A stretch of DNA of 36,993 nucleotides from Sulfurimonas sp. (GCA_021648405.1 JAKISX010000011.1:1-36993); one strand, 5' to 3'; counted from the stretch's first letter, positions 6,577 through 15,970 are shown. Made by a program: numbers and translations. The notes: generated by a model from the sequence alone, not told the origin.

Positions 6577-7395
6577 TTAGTAGTTTGCCTCAATATATGC
6601 CATTATTGGAGTGTCAAAAAGATAGACCATAAATGTAGCTAAAGCTAAAAATGGTACAAAAGGAACTCTTTGCTCTTCTGTACTTCTATTTTTAAGCGCT
6701 AACATAACAGGGAGGGCTAAAATAGCTGATAAAAAGATAGCAACTAGAGTAAGTTGTACCCCAAGTAGTGCACCCATAGTTGCAGCTACCATAATATCGC
6801 CTTCACCCATAGCTTCTATATATGGATATGTATTATAATTTTTACTCCATGAAGTTACATTTTTTTTAATTTGTCTGTGTGCTGATGATGTTAGTATATA
6901 TGAGAGTGAAAATCTAAGTAGTGTAAATCCCCCTGCAAATATTAGAGCATTTACAAAGTTATCAAAAATTCCACTTAGACTCCAAGCACCTAAAATTGCA
7001 AATAACATTGCTAAAAGATTGATGCTATCAGGAATCATTTTGTATTTAAAATCTATTATGGAGAGGGCTAAAAGCATTAAAAAACTAAGGGCGATAAAAA
7101 AGATAGGCAAACTAAGCCCATATTTACTAGCTAAAGTTAAAAATATAATTGCTGAAATAAACTCAACTACAGGATACTGCATAGATATTTTGGTTTTACA
7201 AAATGAGCATTTTCCTCTTAAAAAAAGCCAAGAAAAAAGAGGAATATTGTGCCATGGTTTTAATTTATTTTTACATATTACACAGTGCGATGAGCCAAAT
7301 ACAACACTCTCCCCGATTGGAACCCTAAGAATAACAACATTTAAAAAAGAACCAAAAAGAAGACCAAATATAAAAGCAATACTAAGCTCAATCAT
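6577..7395 (-). CDS. prepilin leader peptidase / N-methyltransferase (A24 family)
   Basis: The 272-residue protein carries both parts of a bifunctional PilD-type enzyme. The N-terminal domain has paired zinc cysteines (C38, C41 and C63, C66, in CVICK and CSFCK) and the family stretch GLLFGSFLNVVILRVP. The peptidase aspartates are D115 (SIIDFKYKMIPD) and D200 in GEGD. It cleaves type IV prepilin or pseudopilin leaders at the inner membrane and methylates the new N-terminus. No pilin genes lie nearby, so it must act on substrates encoded elsewhere. Its start overlaps the uppS stop by 4 bases. Confidence 0.92.
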   Translation of the reverse strand: MIELSIAFIFGLLFGSFLNVVILRVPIGESVVFGSSHCVICKNKLKPWHNIPLFSWLFLRGKCSFCKTKISMQYPVVEFISAIIFLTLASKYGLSLPIFFIALSFLMLLALSIIDFKYKMIPDSINLLAMLFAILGAWSLSGIFDNFVNALIFAGGFTLLRFSLSYILTSSAHRQIKKNVTSWSKNYNTYPYIEAMGEGDIMVAATMGALLGVQLTLVAIFLSAILALPVMLALKNRSTEEQRVPFVPFLALATFMVYLFDTPIMAYIEANY

Positions 7396-8069
7396 TTAAG
7401 TCCCCCAAATTTACGCTCAATTTTTGTAAAATCTTTAATAATTTTTTTTAACTCTTTTATGGTAAAATCTGGCCAAAGTGTATTGCAAAAGAAAAATTCC
7501 GCATAAGCAGATTGCCAAAGTAGGTAGTTTGATATCCTATGATCGCCACCCGTACGAATAAGCAAATCAACATCATGTTTGCAATCAAGAGCGTTTGATA
7601 ACATAGCTTCTGTTATATCATCTTCAGATTTACGAATCTTATTAACAGCTCTAAGAATCTCATCTTTTGCTCCATAATTTAATGCAAGAGATTGAACTAA
7701 ACCATCACAATGTGCAGTTTTTGTTTTAACATCTTTTATTGTTGCTTGTAAAGAGGATGAAAATGCTCTTAAGTCACCTATTGGCTCAAAGCGAATGTTA
7801 TTTTTTATGTAGGTATTTAACTCTTTTTTTAAGTAACTATTTAAAAGTTTCATCAAAAATTCAACTTCTAATCGTGGTCGTTTCCAATTTTCAGTAGAAA
7901 AAGCATAAAGAGTAAGTCTCTGTATATCTTCATGAGCAGCACAATACTGTGTGATCTTACGAACCACTTCAGCACCAGCTTCGTGCCCTTTAACTCTTTT
8001 TTTACCTTGCATTTCAGCCCAACGACCATTTCCATCCATAATGATAGCTATGTGTGTAGCACTATTCAT
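7392..8069 (-). CDS. uppS: isoprenyl transferase (undecaprenyl diphosphate synthase)
   Basis: UppS extends farnesyl diphosphate to the C55 lipid carrier used for peptidoglycan and LPS synthesis. The N-terminal HIAIIMDGNGRWA motif holds the magnesium-binding aspartate. LYAFSTENWKRP and the RTGGDHRISNYLLWQ motif (usually RTSGE/DxRLSNF) are also present, and the protein ends FGGLK. I place the start at the ATG at 8069, which overlaps the upstream stop as ATGA; the TTG at 8075 adds only two residues. It sits between the FliK-like gene and the prepilin peptidase gene with 4-base overlaps on both sides. Confidence 0.95.
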   Translation of the reverse strand: MNSATHIAIIMDGNGRWAEMQGKKRVKGHEAGAEVVRKITQYCAAHEDIQRLTLYAFSTENWKRPRLEVEFLMKLLNSYLKKELNTYIKNNIRFEPIGDLRAFSSSLQATIKDVKTKTAHCDGLVQSLALNYGAKDEILRAVNKIRKSEDDITEAMLSNALDCKHDVDLLIRTGGDHRISNYLLWQSAYAEFFFCNTLWPDFTIKELKKIIKDFTKIERKFGGLK

Positions 8070-8812
8070 ATACAAATGTCCAAAATCGCATTAGGGTTCG
8101 ATTCAAAGATTGGTTCAATATTTGTAGTAGTTGTAATGACTAAATCGTATCCAAGAGAGTCCATATTTGCTTTCAAAAATTGTTTGGTTTTTTCATATCC
8201 AACATTTAATTCTATACCAATGTGAGAATCTTCTAGTGATATTAATCCAGATATAGGACCAAGTAACTCTAGTGCTGCATAAAAATCTATAAATGTTTTT
8301 TTACTTTTGTTATTATATCTTTTTTTATATTGAAGTATGCAAAATAGACCGTTATAGTTAAAAGGAATTGTCATTGTTTGGTTTTGGAGTGAGAGTAACA
8401 AGTTTGAAGTATTTGTAAACTCCTCTTTAGAGCTAGCATTACTTAGTTGTTCTAGTAGTTGAATTTTCACTATATTTTCTGGTTTTGGACTGTTTAATAA
8501 AGTTTGCAATTCTCTAATATTGTATTGCAGTGGTGTGTTCTGTAAATTTTTAAGCACTAAAGGTATCTTTATTAAGCTTGAGAGTTGCGGTGTTTCATTT
8601 TTAGTTTGTGATACTTGTGTCCAATACCTTGAACCCTCTGTTAGTTGTTTTTGACTTTGTGCTGTTAGTGTTTTGTTGTTTAAAAGTATTGAGTATTTTC
8701 CATCCCCTAATGCTTTTAGTACATCAACAGAAGCAAGCTTAATCAAGGCCTTAGCATCTGTTGGATTTGAACTAATTATTTTTACTAACGCATTAAGCTG
8801 GGTGATATTCAT
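8066..8812 (-). CDS. hypothetical protein with FliK-like features
   Basis: The 248-residue protein has no signal peptide or membrane helix. Residues about 35-65 (GDGKYSILLNNKTLTAQSQ, then LTEGSRYWTQV) resemble an OB-like segment found in FliK/YlxF-type proteins. The C-terminal 100 residues (ALELLGPISGLISLEDS, then a helix KTKQFLKANMDSLGYDL) resemble the Flg_hook domain of flagellar hook-length control proteins. The match is by pattern only. If right, it might act in the flagellar export gate or hook-length control. It is embedded between coaBC and uppS by 4-base overlaps, an unusual place for a flagellar gene. Confidence 0.6.
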   Translation of the reverse strand: MNITQLNALVKIISSNPTDAKALIKLASVDVLKALGDGKYSILLNNKTLTAQSQKQLTEGSRYWTQVSQTKNETPQLSSLIKIPLVLKNLQNTPLQYNIRELQTLLNSPKPENIVKIQLLEQLSNASSKEEFTNTSNLLLSLQNQTMTIPFNYNGLFCILQYKKRYNNKSKKTFIDFYAALELLGPISGLISLEDSHIGIELNVGYEKTKQFLKANMDSLGYDLVITTTTNIEPIFESNPNAILDICI

Positions 8813-10077
8813 ATGTTTTTTGCATGATAGAGTATATCTAATGCTACATCTAGTTTACTAGCATGAGGGATTGATTCTATTTTATCTGCTTTAATAAATT
8901 CAACTTTATTTTTTTCATCTCCAAAACTAGAGCTATCTTTTAAAACATTTAAACATACAGCATCTATCTGCTTTGAATCTATCATCTTTGAAGCATTGTG
9001 AATAGCAGAATTTCCATCCATTTCAGCCTTGAACCCAACCGTTGTAATACCTGTCTTATCGATAGAGTCAAGTATATCAATATTTTTCTTTAGTTTTAAC
9101 TCCCACTGATCACCAAGCATATCTTTTTTAAGTTTACCCTCTTGAGAAAACTCTGGAACATAATCACTTACAGCCGCAGCCATAAAGAGAAATGGTTTTT
9201 TTTGAATTAGCTCTATTTGGCTTGAATCCATAAGCGAAGGTTTTGATAATTTTCCTTTTTTTGCAATACGGATAGAATCATTTAAGTACTCCAGCATTTC
9301 ACAAGAATCTTCAACATCAATTGTATGCATATCTTCAGGTATATTATCTTCAAATCTAGTTGCTATTAGGTTTACATCAGCACCTTTACAATACAACGCA
9401 GAAGCTAAAGCAGATGCCATTTTTCCACTTGAATAATTTGAAAGATACCTAACATCATCAATTTTCTCAATTGTACCACCACCAGTAACTATAACACGCC
9501 TATTTGACCAAAAGTCATCATTTAAAAGCACTCTAGCGCATTGCCAAAAAATATTCAATGATTCAGCCATAGCACCATCCCCTACAGTTTTACAAGCTAA
9601 CTCTTTAGTTTGAGTATCTATAATTTTATAATTTGCAATTGCTAAGAGTTTTAAATTTGCCTTTGTTATTGGATTTTCAAGCATGTTTGTATTTGCTGAT
9701 GGCGCAAGTAGCTTAGCATGTGGGAATGCTAATGCGCATTGCGTTAGCATATTGTCAGCTATACCATTTGCAAGTTTAGCAATTGTGTTAGCAGTAGCAG
9801 GTGCAATTACAAACAAATCAGCCCACTCGGTAGTTTTTATATGGTTATGCTCATCAACCCATGATTCATTAAAATCATCAAGCACTTTATTTGAGGACAA
9901 AGTTTCAAAAGTCAATGGTGTTACAAATTTTTTAGCTGATTCGCTCATAACAATTTTAACTTCTGCTCCAGCTTTTGTTAAAAATCTAACTAACTCTAGT
10001 GATTTGTAAACTGCAATAGAGCCAGTTACCCCTAAAAGTATTTTTTTACCACTTAATAGGTTTGTTGGAATTAGCAT
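8809..10077 (-). CDS. coaBC: bifunctional phosphopantothenoylcysteine decarboxylase / phosphopantothenate-cysteine ligase
   Basis: This enzyme makes two consecutive steps of coenzyme A synthesis. The N-terminal CoaC flavodoxin-like half (about 1-180) shows LLGVTGSIAVYKSLELV, the NHIKTTEWADLFVIAPATA active-site region, PSANTNMLENP and the flap with LACKTVGDGAMAE. The CoaB half (about 190-420) shows VTGGGTIEKIDDVRYLSN and AAAVSDYVPE. Length 422 is normal. It overlaps orf105 upstream by 7 bases and the FliK-like gene downstream by 4 bases. Confidence 0.95.
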   Translation of the reverse strand: MLIPTNLLSGKKILLGVTGSIAVYKSLELVRFLTKAGAEVKIVMSESAKKFVTPLTFETLSSNKVLDDFNESWVDEHNHIKTTEWADLFVIAPATANTIAKLANGIADNMLTQCALAFPHAKLLAPSANTNMLENPITKANLKLLAIANYKIIDTQTKELACKTVGDGAMAESLNIFWQCARVLLNDDFWSNRRVIVTGGGTIEKIDDVRYLSNYSSGKMASALASALYCKGADVNLIATRFEDNIPEDMHTIDVEDSCEMLEYLNDSIRIAKKGKLSKPSLMDSSQIELIQKKPFLFMAAAVSDYVPEFSQEGKLKKDMLGDQWELKLKKNIDILDSIDKTGITTVGFKAEMDGNSAIHNASKMIDSKQIDAVCLNVLKDSSSFGDEKNKVEFIKADKIESIPHASKLDVALDILYHAKNI

Positions 10078-10388
10078 ATTAAACCCTTTACATTTATTGA
10101 TTTTGTAACGCTAAGTTGTTGTTTTTTGAACCATTTTGTTGTTTCTAGTTTTGGAAAGACCTCACGAAGAATTTTAAGTGGAGCATCATCCCAAGTGTCA
10201 TTATTTTCAGATATACTCCAACTTAGTTCATTTATAACATATGAAAAAATTTGATTTATAGTTTTATATGAGTCTTCTAGTTCATTTTTATCACAATTTT
10301 TTTCACTTTTTAATATAGTTTTTACAACTTGTTTTCGTAAATCTCTTGTGTATTGTTTTTTTATTACATCTATGATTTTTTGGTGCAT
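10071..10388 (-). CDS. conserved-looking small protein, first gene of the coaBC-truA operon
   Basis: I do not recognise this 105-residue protein. It is probably soluble and mostly helical, charged, with one tryptophan-rich patch (NELSWSISENNDTWDDAP) and no known motif. Its stop overlaps the coaBC start by 7 bases, so it is translated with coaBC. A TATAAT box read on the minus strand at 10422-10417 precedes it. No function can be assigned. Confidence 0.65.
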   Translation of the reverse strand: MHQKIIDVIKKQYTRDLRKQVVKTILKSEKNCDKNELEDSYKTINQIFSYVINELSWSISENNDTWDDAPLKILREVFPKLETTKWFKKQQLSVTKSINVKGLIC

Positions 10389-10402
10389 TATAAATAACCT
10401 TA

Positions 10403-10441
10403 TAAATATTTTATTTATTATACACTATAATCCATTTCATG
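10403..10441. promoter_or_regulatory. interlocked divergent promoters (orf105 leftward, cytochrome c peroxidase rightward)
   Basis: ATTATA (10417-10422) and TATAAT (10426-10431) form an inverted repeat only three bases apart. The first is a -10 box on the minus strand, the second on the plus strand. The plus -10 lies 7 bases before the peroxidase ATG at 10439, and no Shine-Dalgarno is visible, which suggests a leaderless message. Neither has a good -35 box. Confidence 0.5.
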
Positions 10442-11431
10442 AAAACATATTTATTGATAATATTTAGTATAATATTTATACCATTACAAGCTATAGACAA
10501 TGATTATTGGCAAAGACCAAGCCAAATTCCTACGCCAAAAGATAATCCTATTACACCGCAAAAAGTTGAACTTGGTAAATTGCTTTTTTTTGATAAAAGA
10601 CTCTCAAGAGCAGATGATATCTCATGTGCAACTTGTCATGACCCAAAATATGGCTGGGCTGATGGAGTTGCTCAATCAGTAGGAGACAGAGAACAAAAAG
10701 GTAGAAGAAATTCCCCTACAATTATAAATAGCGCATACTTAAGAAGTTTTTTTCATGATTCAAGGGTTACTTCTTTAGAGGAACAAGCACTAATTCCCAT
10801 AGAAACTGATGTTGAGATGAACATACCACTAGAAGTTCTTATAAAAAAATTAAATGCTATAGATGGATATAAAAAATTATTTTTAGAGGTATTTGGAGAT
10901 GCTGAAATAAACAAAGAGAATCTTGCAAAAGCTATAGCTACTTTTGAAAGGACTATAGTATCATCACAAACAGATTTTCAGAAATGGAACAATGGTGAAA
11001 AAAATGCAATGAATCAAGCTCAAATAGATGGCTTTAATATTTTTAAAGATAGTGGAAAATGTATATCTTGTCATAATAATTTTAATTTTACAAATGAAAG
11101 ATTTGCAAATATTGGGTTAGGTGATGAAAATGATTTAGGAGTTTATGAGGTTAGTGAAACTAAAAATAAAATTTGGAAGGCTAATTTTAAAACACCAACA
11201 TTGATAAATATAGAAAAAACAGCACCTTATTTTCATAATGGCTCTGTTAAAACTTTAAAAGAAGCTGTCCATATTTGTGGAAATGGTGGAAAAAAACCTG
11301 TAAAGAGCAGATCACCATTTTTTAGAGATAGAAAAGTAAGTAACCAAGAGGTTAATTTGATTGTTGAGTTTTTAAAGGCTTTAACACCACCTGAAATTAA
11401 GGTAGAAATTCCTACTGATTTTCCTCAATAA
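10439..11431 (+). CDS. di-haem cytochrome c peroxidase / MauG family, copy 1
   Basis: The protein has a signal peptide (about 1-18) and two haem motifs: CATCH (C63, C66, H67) and CISCH (C208, C211, H212). The stretches ELGKLLFFDKRLS, RRNSPTIINSAY, SLEEQALIPIE and APYFHNGSVKTL are typical of bacterial peroxidases, which reduce H2O2 in the periplasm with electrons from cytochrome c. Length 330 is normal. The usual FWDGR segment reads FHDSR here, whereas the second copy (13656-14657) keeps it. The ATG lies 7 bases after a -10 box. It is followed by thiI on its own promoter. Confidence 0.93.
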   Translation: MKTYLLIIFSIIFIPLQAIDNDYWQRPSQIPTPKDNPITPQKVELGKLLFFDKRLSRADDISCATCHDPKYGWADGVAQSVGDREQKGRRNSPTIINSAYLRSFFHDSRVTSLEEQALIPIETDVEMNIPLEVLIKKLNAIDGYKKLFLEVFGDAEINKENLAKAIATFERTIVSSQTDFQKWNNGEKNAMNQAQIDGFNIFKDSGKCISCHNNFNFTNERFANIGLGDENDLGVYEVSETKNKIWKANFKTPTLINIEKTAPYFHNGSVKTLKEAVHICGNGGKKPVKSRSPFFRDRKVSNQEVNLIVEFLKALTPPEIKVEIPTDFPQ

Positions 11432-11470
11432 ATTTATATTTATAGGTGTAGATGACATTTTAATATATGC

Positions 11471-11476
11471 TATAAT
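11471..11476 (+). promoter_or_regulatory. extended -10 box upstream of thiI
   Basis: TATAAT with TG two bases before the hexamer (TGCTATAAT) lies 27 bases before the GTG start of thiI. Campylobacterota promoters often lack a clear -35 box, and none is evident here. Confidence 0.5.
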
Positions 11477-11503
11477 TGCAACTATATAAAATAAGGCTAT
11501 AGC

Positions 11504-12967
11504 GTGCAAATCTCATCAATTGATACACAAAAATTCATTCTTAAATTTTTTCCAGAAATAATGATTAAAGGACCCTCTGCAAAACGACAAATGATAGGTC
11601 AACTTTATACAAACCTCATTAGCATCTTAGAGCGAATTCATTTAGATATAAAAATAAGAAAGTTTTCTGATAAAATTGAAATTTTAACACCAAAGAGTGT
11701 ACTTACCGAAGTAAGATTAATGCTCATGCAAACATCAGGAATACATCAAGTTCTTGAAGTTTTACAATTTGATGATATGGATACTATTGATAAGATAAAA
11801 GTTAAAGTTGGTGAGATTGTTTCAGATAGTTTAAAAGATAAAACTTTTGTAGTTAGGGCTAAACGCACAGGAAGTCATAGTTTTAAATCTACTGATATAG
11901 AACAAATTGTTGGTGGTTATTTGTTAGCACATACAAAAGCAAAAGGGGTTGATCTTCGTAATGCAGAGATAACCATAAAAATGGAGCTTATTGAGAATCA
12001 ATTAAATATTATTACCACAAAATACAAAGGGTTAAGTGGTTTTCCAATTGGGACACAAGGTGATATTTTATCTTTAATGTCTGGAGGATTTGATTCAACT
12101 GTCGCATCTTATTTGACAATAAAAAGAGGGATTAAAACACATTTTGTATTTTTTAATCTTGGTGGTATGGCACATGAGATAGGGGTAAAGCAAGTTGCAT
12201 TTTACTTATGGTCTAAATTTGGCTCATCACATAGAGTGAAATTTATATCTGTACCTTTTGATGATGTTTTAACCGAAATATTTCGCTCTAGCGCACCAAC
12301 ATATATGGGCGTTATCCTTAAGCGTCTTATGCTCAAAGCATCCCAAATGATAGCTGAGGAACTTGAGATAGATGCACTACTAACAGGTGAAAGTGTTGCA
12401 CAAGTCTCTTCTCAAACACTTAGAAATCTTGCACTTATTGATAAGGTGAGCGATATGCTTATTTTGCGTCCGCTCTCAACTATGAATAAACCAGAAATTA
12501 TCTCTATTGCAAACGATATTGGAACGCGTTATTTTGCGGAAAATATGCCAGAATATTGTGGTGTAATTTCACAAAATCCAATTACTCACGGTTCTTTTAA
12601 GAGGGTGGAAAAAGAAGCTAAAAAATTCAACTATGATGTGCTAGATAAAGCTGTAAAAGATGCTCAACATATCTTTGTAGATGAAATTATAAATGATGTA
12701 AATAATATAGCTCAAATAGAGGTTATAAATGATTTAAATTCAGGTGATTTTACGATTATAGATATACGGACAGAAGAAGATTGTATAAAAACTTCATGCG
12801 AGTGTATAAAAATACCATTTCATAAACTAAAAACAGAGTTTGATAAACTTCCTAAAGATAAAGAGTATTTACTTTACTGTGAAAAAGGTATTATGAGCCA
12901 ACTTCACGCACAATACCTCAGAGATGCTAAAGATAGCAAAAATGTTAGGGTTTATAGACCTATATAG
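11504..12967 (+). CDS. thiI: tRNA 4-thiouridine synthetase / thiamine sulfur carrier enzyme ThiI
   Basis: ThiI makes 4-thiouridine at tRNA position 8 and can supply sulfur for the thiamine thiazole ring. The N-terminal ferredoxin-like and THUMP region covers about 1-170. The ATP pyrophosphatase P-loop is LMSGGFDSTVASY near residue 190. PEYCGVISQNP carries the conserved cysteine. The C-terminal rhodanese domain (about 395-487) has its active cysteine in YLLYCEKGIMSQ, so this is the long E. coli-type form. The start is GTG, with AAGG about eight bases upstream. The stop is 2 bases from the stop of the convergent LolA-like gene. Confidence 0.94.
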   Translation: MQISSIDTQKFILKFFPEIMIKGPSAKRQMIGQLYTNLISILERIHLDIKIRKFSDKIEILTPKSVLTEVRLMLMQTSGIHQVLEVLQFDDMDTIDKIKVKVGEIVSDSLKDKTFVVRAKRTGSHSFKSTDIEQIVGGYLLAHTKAKGVDLRNAEITIKMELIENQLNIITTKYKGLSGFPIGTQGDILSLMSGGFDSTVASYLTIKRGIKTHFVFFNLGGMAHEIGVKQVAFYLWSKFGSSHRVKFISVPFDDVLTEIFRSSAPTYMGVILKRLMLKASQMIAEELEIDALLTGESVAQVSSQTLRNLALIDKVSDMLILRPLSTMNKPEIISIANDIGTRYFAENMPEYCGVISQNPITHGSFKRVEKEAKKFNYDVLDKAVKDAQHIFVDEIINDVNNIAQIEVINDLNSGDFTIIDIRTEEDCIKTSCECIKIPFHKLKTEFDKLPKDKEYLLYCEKGIMSQLHAQYLRDAKDSKNVRVYRPI

Positions 12968-12969
12968 AG

Positions 12970-13632
12970 TCAAAAAAACGAGTTTTTATCTAAAGTCATT
13001 ACAGCAGTATTTAAGCTTCCAACGAACTTGATCTCTTTATGGGGTACCATTACACCATTTACAGATTTATATTCTTCATATTTGGTTAAAAATTCTAATT
13101 GTTGTGGTCCCATTTGAAGCCTACCTATAGTTTTTTCTATAAGTAAAGTTTTTTTAGAGACTATGTACTCAACTTTCACGCCACTTTTTTCTAACTCAAA
13201 TATGTATTGCTTAGAGTTTTGCGACACAGTTATGTTGTCTAGTTTACTCTTTAAAACTAGTGGACTATAAAGTCTCATAAGTTGCAATTTCACAGCATTT
13301 ATCATTGGACCTTTTATTGGTGTAGTTTTACCAGAAAATATCTTTATTGCAGAGTTTTTATTTAACACTCTTATTTCTGTTTTATTAGGATATATTATCT
13401 CTGTTCGAAGATAATCTGGCATAATTATCTCTCTTTTATCAAATCCGCTGTTATCAGATGACATAAACTCTATGTTCCATGTTTGTTTGTAGTTCAAGAG
13501 TTGTAAAAGCTTCTCTTCGCCACCATAAGTGTCTATCATTTTATTAATTATTAGTTGTTTATCTAACTCTTTTGCATTTGCAACACTAAAGAATAATAGA
13601 GCCATTAACAATATTTTTATAATATTTTTCAT
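12970..13632 (-). CDS. LolA-like periplasmic protein
   Basis: The 220-residue protein has a clear signal peptide (about 1-20, ending SVANA). The mature part is beta-rich: MIDTYGGEEKLLQLLNYKQTW, then alternating strands and the closing segment NGVMVPHKEIKFVG. This fits the LolA/LolB-like fold of periplasmic lipid or lipoprotein carriers, but it is not a canonical LolA and has no lipobox. It follows the second peroxidase gene after 23 bases in an operon with glmU. Its substrate is unknown. Confidence 0.65.
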   Translation of the reverse strand: MKNIIKILLMALLFFSVANAKELDKQLIINKMIDTYGGEEKLLQLLNYKQTWNIEFMSSDNSGFDKREIIMPDYLRTEIIYPNKTEIRVLNKNSAIKIFSGKTTPIKGPMINAVKLQLMRLYSPLVLKSKLDNITVSQNSKQYIFELEKSGVKVEYIVSKKTLLIEKTIGRLQMGPQQLEFLTKYEEYKSVNGVMVPHKEIKFVGSLNTAVMTLDKNSFF

Positions 13633-13655
13633 TTTATTACCTACTTTATTTAAAT

Positions 13656-14657
13656 TTATCTTGGAAACTTAGTTGGAATACTAATATCGAGATCTTTGCC
13701 CTCTAAAGTTCTTAAAAAGGCAACTATTTTCTCTATTTCATCTATGTTTAGGTCTCTATCTATTATAAGATGAGACAAGTTTTTTGCATCTGTAAATCTT
13801 CCGCCATTTCCACAAATGGCTACAGCTTCATGTAAAGTTTTTACAGAACCATCATGAAAATATGGCCATGTTTTTGTAATATCTCTTAGAGTTGGAGTTT
13901 TCATCTCACCCGTTGATGTTTCAACCCCTTTTCTTGTTTTTATCCTTCCTTTGTCTTTGTCACCTAAGCCAAGGTTATGAAAGCTTCCATCTGTAAAGTT
14001 AAAACCACTATGACAATCTGTACAGCGTCCTTTATTTCTAAAGAGTTTAAAACCATCTTTTGCATCTTTGTTAACAGCATCTTCATCCCCTTTAACATAT
14101 CTATCAAAAGGTGATTCAGTAGATAAAACAGTCCTTTCAAAAGAGGCTATCGCTTTTGCTAAAGTCTCTTTTGTTATATCTGATTCTGGATATGCTTCTT
14201 TAAATAGTTTTACATAACCATCAATATTTTTAAGTTTTACAATAAGCTTTTTTAGTGGCATATTCATCTCAACTTCAGCTTCTATAGGACCTAAAGCTTG
14301 TTCCTCTAAGCTTTTTACCCTTCCATCCCAAAACTGATGTTCTTGATATGCTGTGTTTATAATAGTTGGAGAATTTCTGGGTCCTTTAGCGCCATCATGA
14401 CCTATAGATTTAGAAAGTGCATCACTCCAACCAAGCTTAGGATCATGACAAGTTGCACAAGATATTTCATTTGAACTTGATAAGCGTTTATCAAAATACA
14501 AAAGTTTTCCAAGTTCAATTCTTTTGTCTGATAGTTGATTGTCATATGGAGTAGGGACACTATTTGGTCTCAACCAGTCAGATGCAATAATATCTGCATA
14601 AAGCAAATTTGTTGTAAAAAAAGCTAATAATAAAATTTTTGTAATATTCATATTCAT
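13656..14657 (-). CDS. di-haem cytochrome c peroxidase / MauG family, copy 2
   Basis: This 333-residue paralogue of the gene at 10439-11431 has a signal peptide (about 1-21) and haem motifs CATCH (C67, C70, H71) and CTDCH (C212, C215, H216). It keeps the standard QFWDGR segment (residues 108-113) and a histidine in KSIGHDGAKGPRNSPT, where copy 1 has aspartate. It probably reduces H2O2 in the periplasm. It starts 2 bases after the glmU stop and precedes the LolA-like gene, so the three are co-transcribed. Confidence 0.93.
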   Translation of the reverse strand: MNMNITKILLLAFFTTNLLYADIIASDWLRPNSVPTPYDNQLSDKRIELGKLLYFDKRLSSSNEISCATCHDPKLGWSDALSKSIGHDGAKGPRNSPTIINTAYQEHQFWDGRVKSLEEQALGPIEAEVEMNMPLKKLIVKLKNIDGYVKLFKEAYPESDITKETLAKAIASFERTVLSTESPFDRYVKGDEDAVNKDAKDGFKLFRNKGRCTDCHSGFNFTDGSFHNLGLGDKDKGRIKTRKGVETSTGEMKTPTLRDITKTWPYFHDGSVKTLHEAVAICGNGGRFTDAKNLSHLIIDRDLNIDEIEKIVAFLRTLEGKDLDISIPTKFPR

Positions 14658-14659
14658 AT

Positions 14660-15970
14660 TTATTTATTTATTTTTTTAAAAAACTTATAATAAAAACCTT
14701 TTAAAATTCTAAGTTTTTCTCTGTTTATAGCCATAGAACCGCTTTGGACTTTTCCGCTCGTAACTGTAGTTCCAGCAGCTATTATAACATCATCTTCTAT
14801 AGTTAGAGGGGCTATGAGTTGAGTATCGCTTCCTATAAATACATTTTTTCCTATGATAGTTTTGTATTTTCTTATACCATCATAGTTGCATGTAATAGTC
14901 CCAGCACCAATATTTGTTCCCTCATCAATCTGTGCATCACCTATATAGCTTAAGTGACCAGCTTTTACACCTTTTAAAGAACTTTTCTTGATCTCTACAA
15001 AGTTTCCTATGTGTGAGTCTTGTATATATGAAGCAGGGCGAATATGTGCCATTGGACCAATATCTGAATTTTTAATAACGCTATCTTGTATAACTGAACC
15101 GCTTTTTATGTGTGAATTATCTATTATTGTATCTCCAGTTATACGACATCCATTTTCTAGTTTACATTCACCCTCAAAAGTTACACTCTCTTCAATGTAG
15201 ATAGAAGAAGGGAGTTGCATTGTAACACCTAGTGCCATCCATTTTTCTTTAATTTTACGCTGCATAATGATTTCACTATCGCTTAAATCTTTTTTAGAGT
15301 TTACACCTTTGAAATTTTCTTCATCTACAACCAACGGTTTTATACTTAAAGCATCTTTTTTTGCCATCGATATAATGTCTGTTAAATAGTATTCTTTTTG
15401 AGCATTATCATTATTTAAAAGTGGTATATACTTTTTAATTACATCTTTAGAAAATGCATAAACACCAGCATTTACGCTTTGTATTTTTAACTCATCTTCA
15501 CTTGCATCTTTTTGTTCTACTATATATTGAACTTGCTCATTTTCAATTTTTACACGACCATACCCATCTGGGTTTTGGAGTTTAAAAATTGACATAATAA
15601 TATCAGCTTGAATTGTTAAAAAATCTTGTAAAGATTTTGCATCTATTAGTGGCATATCTCCATTTAAAATTAAAACTTTTTCATTTTTTGGATCTACATT
15701 TTTCATAGCTCCACCAGTACCTGGAAAGTTTTTTACATCTTGAGTGATAAAGTTAATATCATTAAAATAATTATTCATTTGTTCTTGGACTATCTCTTTT
15801 TGATGAGCAATAACTACTGATATGTCATTACTAATCTCTAATGAGGCTTTTATTATGTGATAAAGCATTGGCTTTCCACTTATACTGTGTAATACCTTAG
15901 CTTTAGAAGATTTCATACGACTACCTTTTCCAGCTGCTAATATAACTATACTAATTTTGTTTTTATTCAT
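14660..15970 (-). CDS. glmU: bifunctional UDP-N-acetylglucosamine pyrophosphorylase / glucosamine-1-phosphate acetyltransferase
   Basis: GlmU makes UDP-GlcNAc for peptidoglycan and LPS. The N-terminal nucleotidyltransferase has [19 protein letters not shown] (residues 10-28) and the LNGDMPLI metal site. The C-terminal left-handed beta-helix (about 245-425) has hexapeptide repeats, [31 protein letters not shown] and [11 protein letters not shown]. At 436 residues it is slightly shorter than the 450-460 usual, with all motifs present. It is the first gene of a three-gene unit with the peroxidase and LolA-like genes and is divergent from motA. Confidence 0.96.
   Translation of the reverse strand: MNKNKISIVILAAGKGSRMKSSKAKVLHSISGKPMLYHIIKASLEISNDISVVIAHQKEIVQEQMNNYFNDINFITQDVKNFPGTGGAMKNVDPKNEKVLILNGDMPLIDAKSLQDFLTIQADIIMSIFKLQNPDGYGRVKIENEQVQYIVEQKDASEDELKIQSVNAGVYAFSKDVIKKYIPLLNNDNAQKEYYLTDIISMAKKDALSIKPLVVDEENFKGVNSKKDLSDSEIIMQRKIKEKWMALGVTMQLPSSIYIEESVTFEGECKLENGCRITGDTIIDNSHIKSGSVIQDSVIKNSDIGPMAHIRPASYIQDSHIGNFVEIKKSSLKGVKAGHLSYIGDAQIDEGTNIGAGTITCNYDGIRKYKTIIGKNVFIGSDTQLIAPLTIEDDVIIAAGTTVTSGKVQSGSMAINREKLRILKGFYYKFFKKINK

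Noticed and set aside
8093-8110. GGTTCGATTC resembling a tRNA T-loop
   Set aside because: It lies inside the FliK-like coding region, and no acceptor or anticodon stems can be formed around it.
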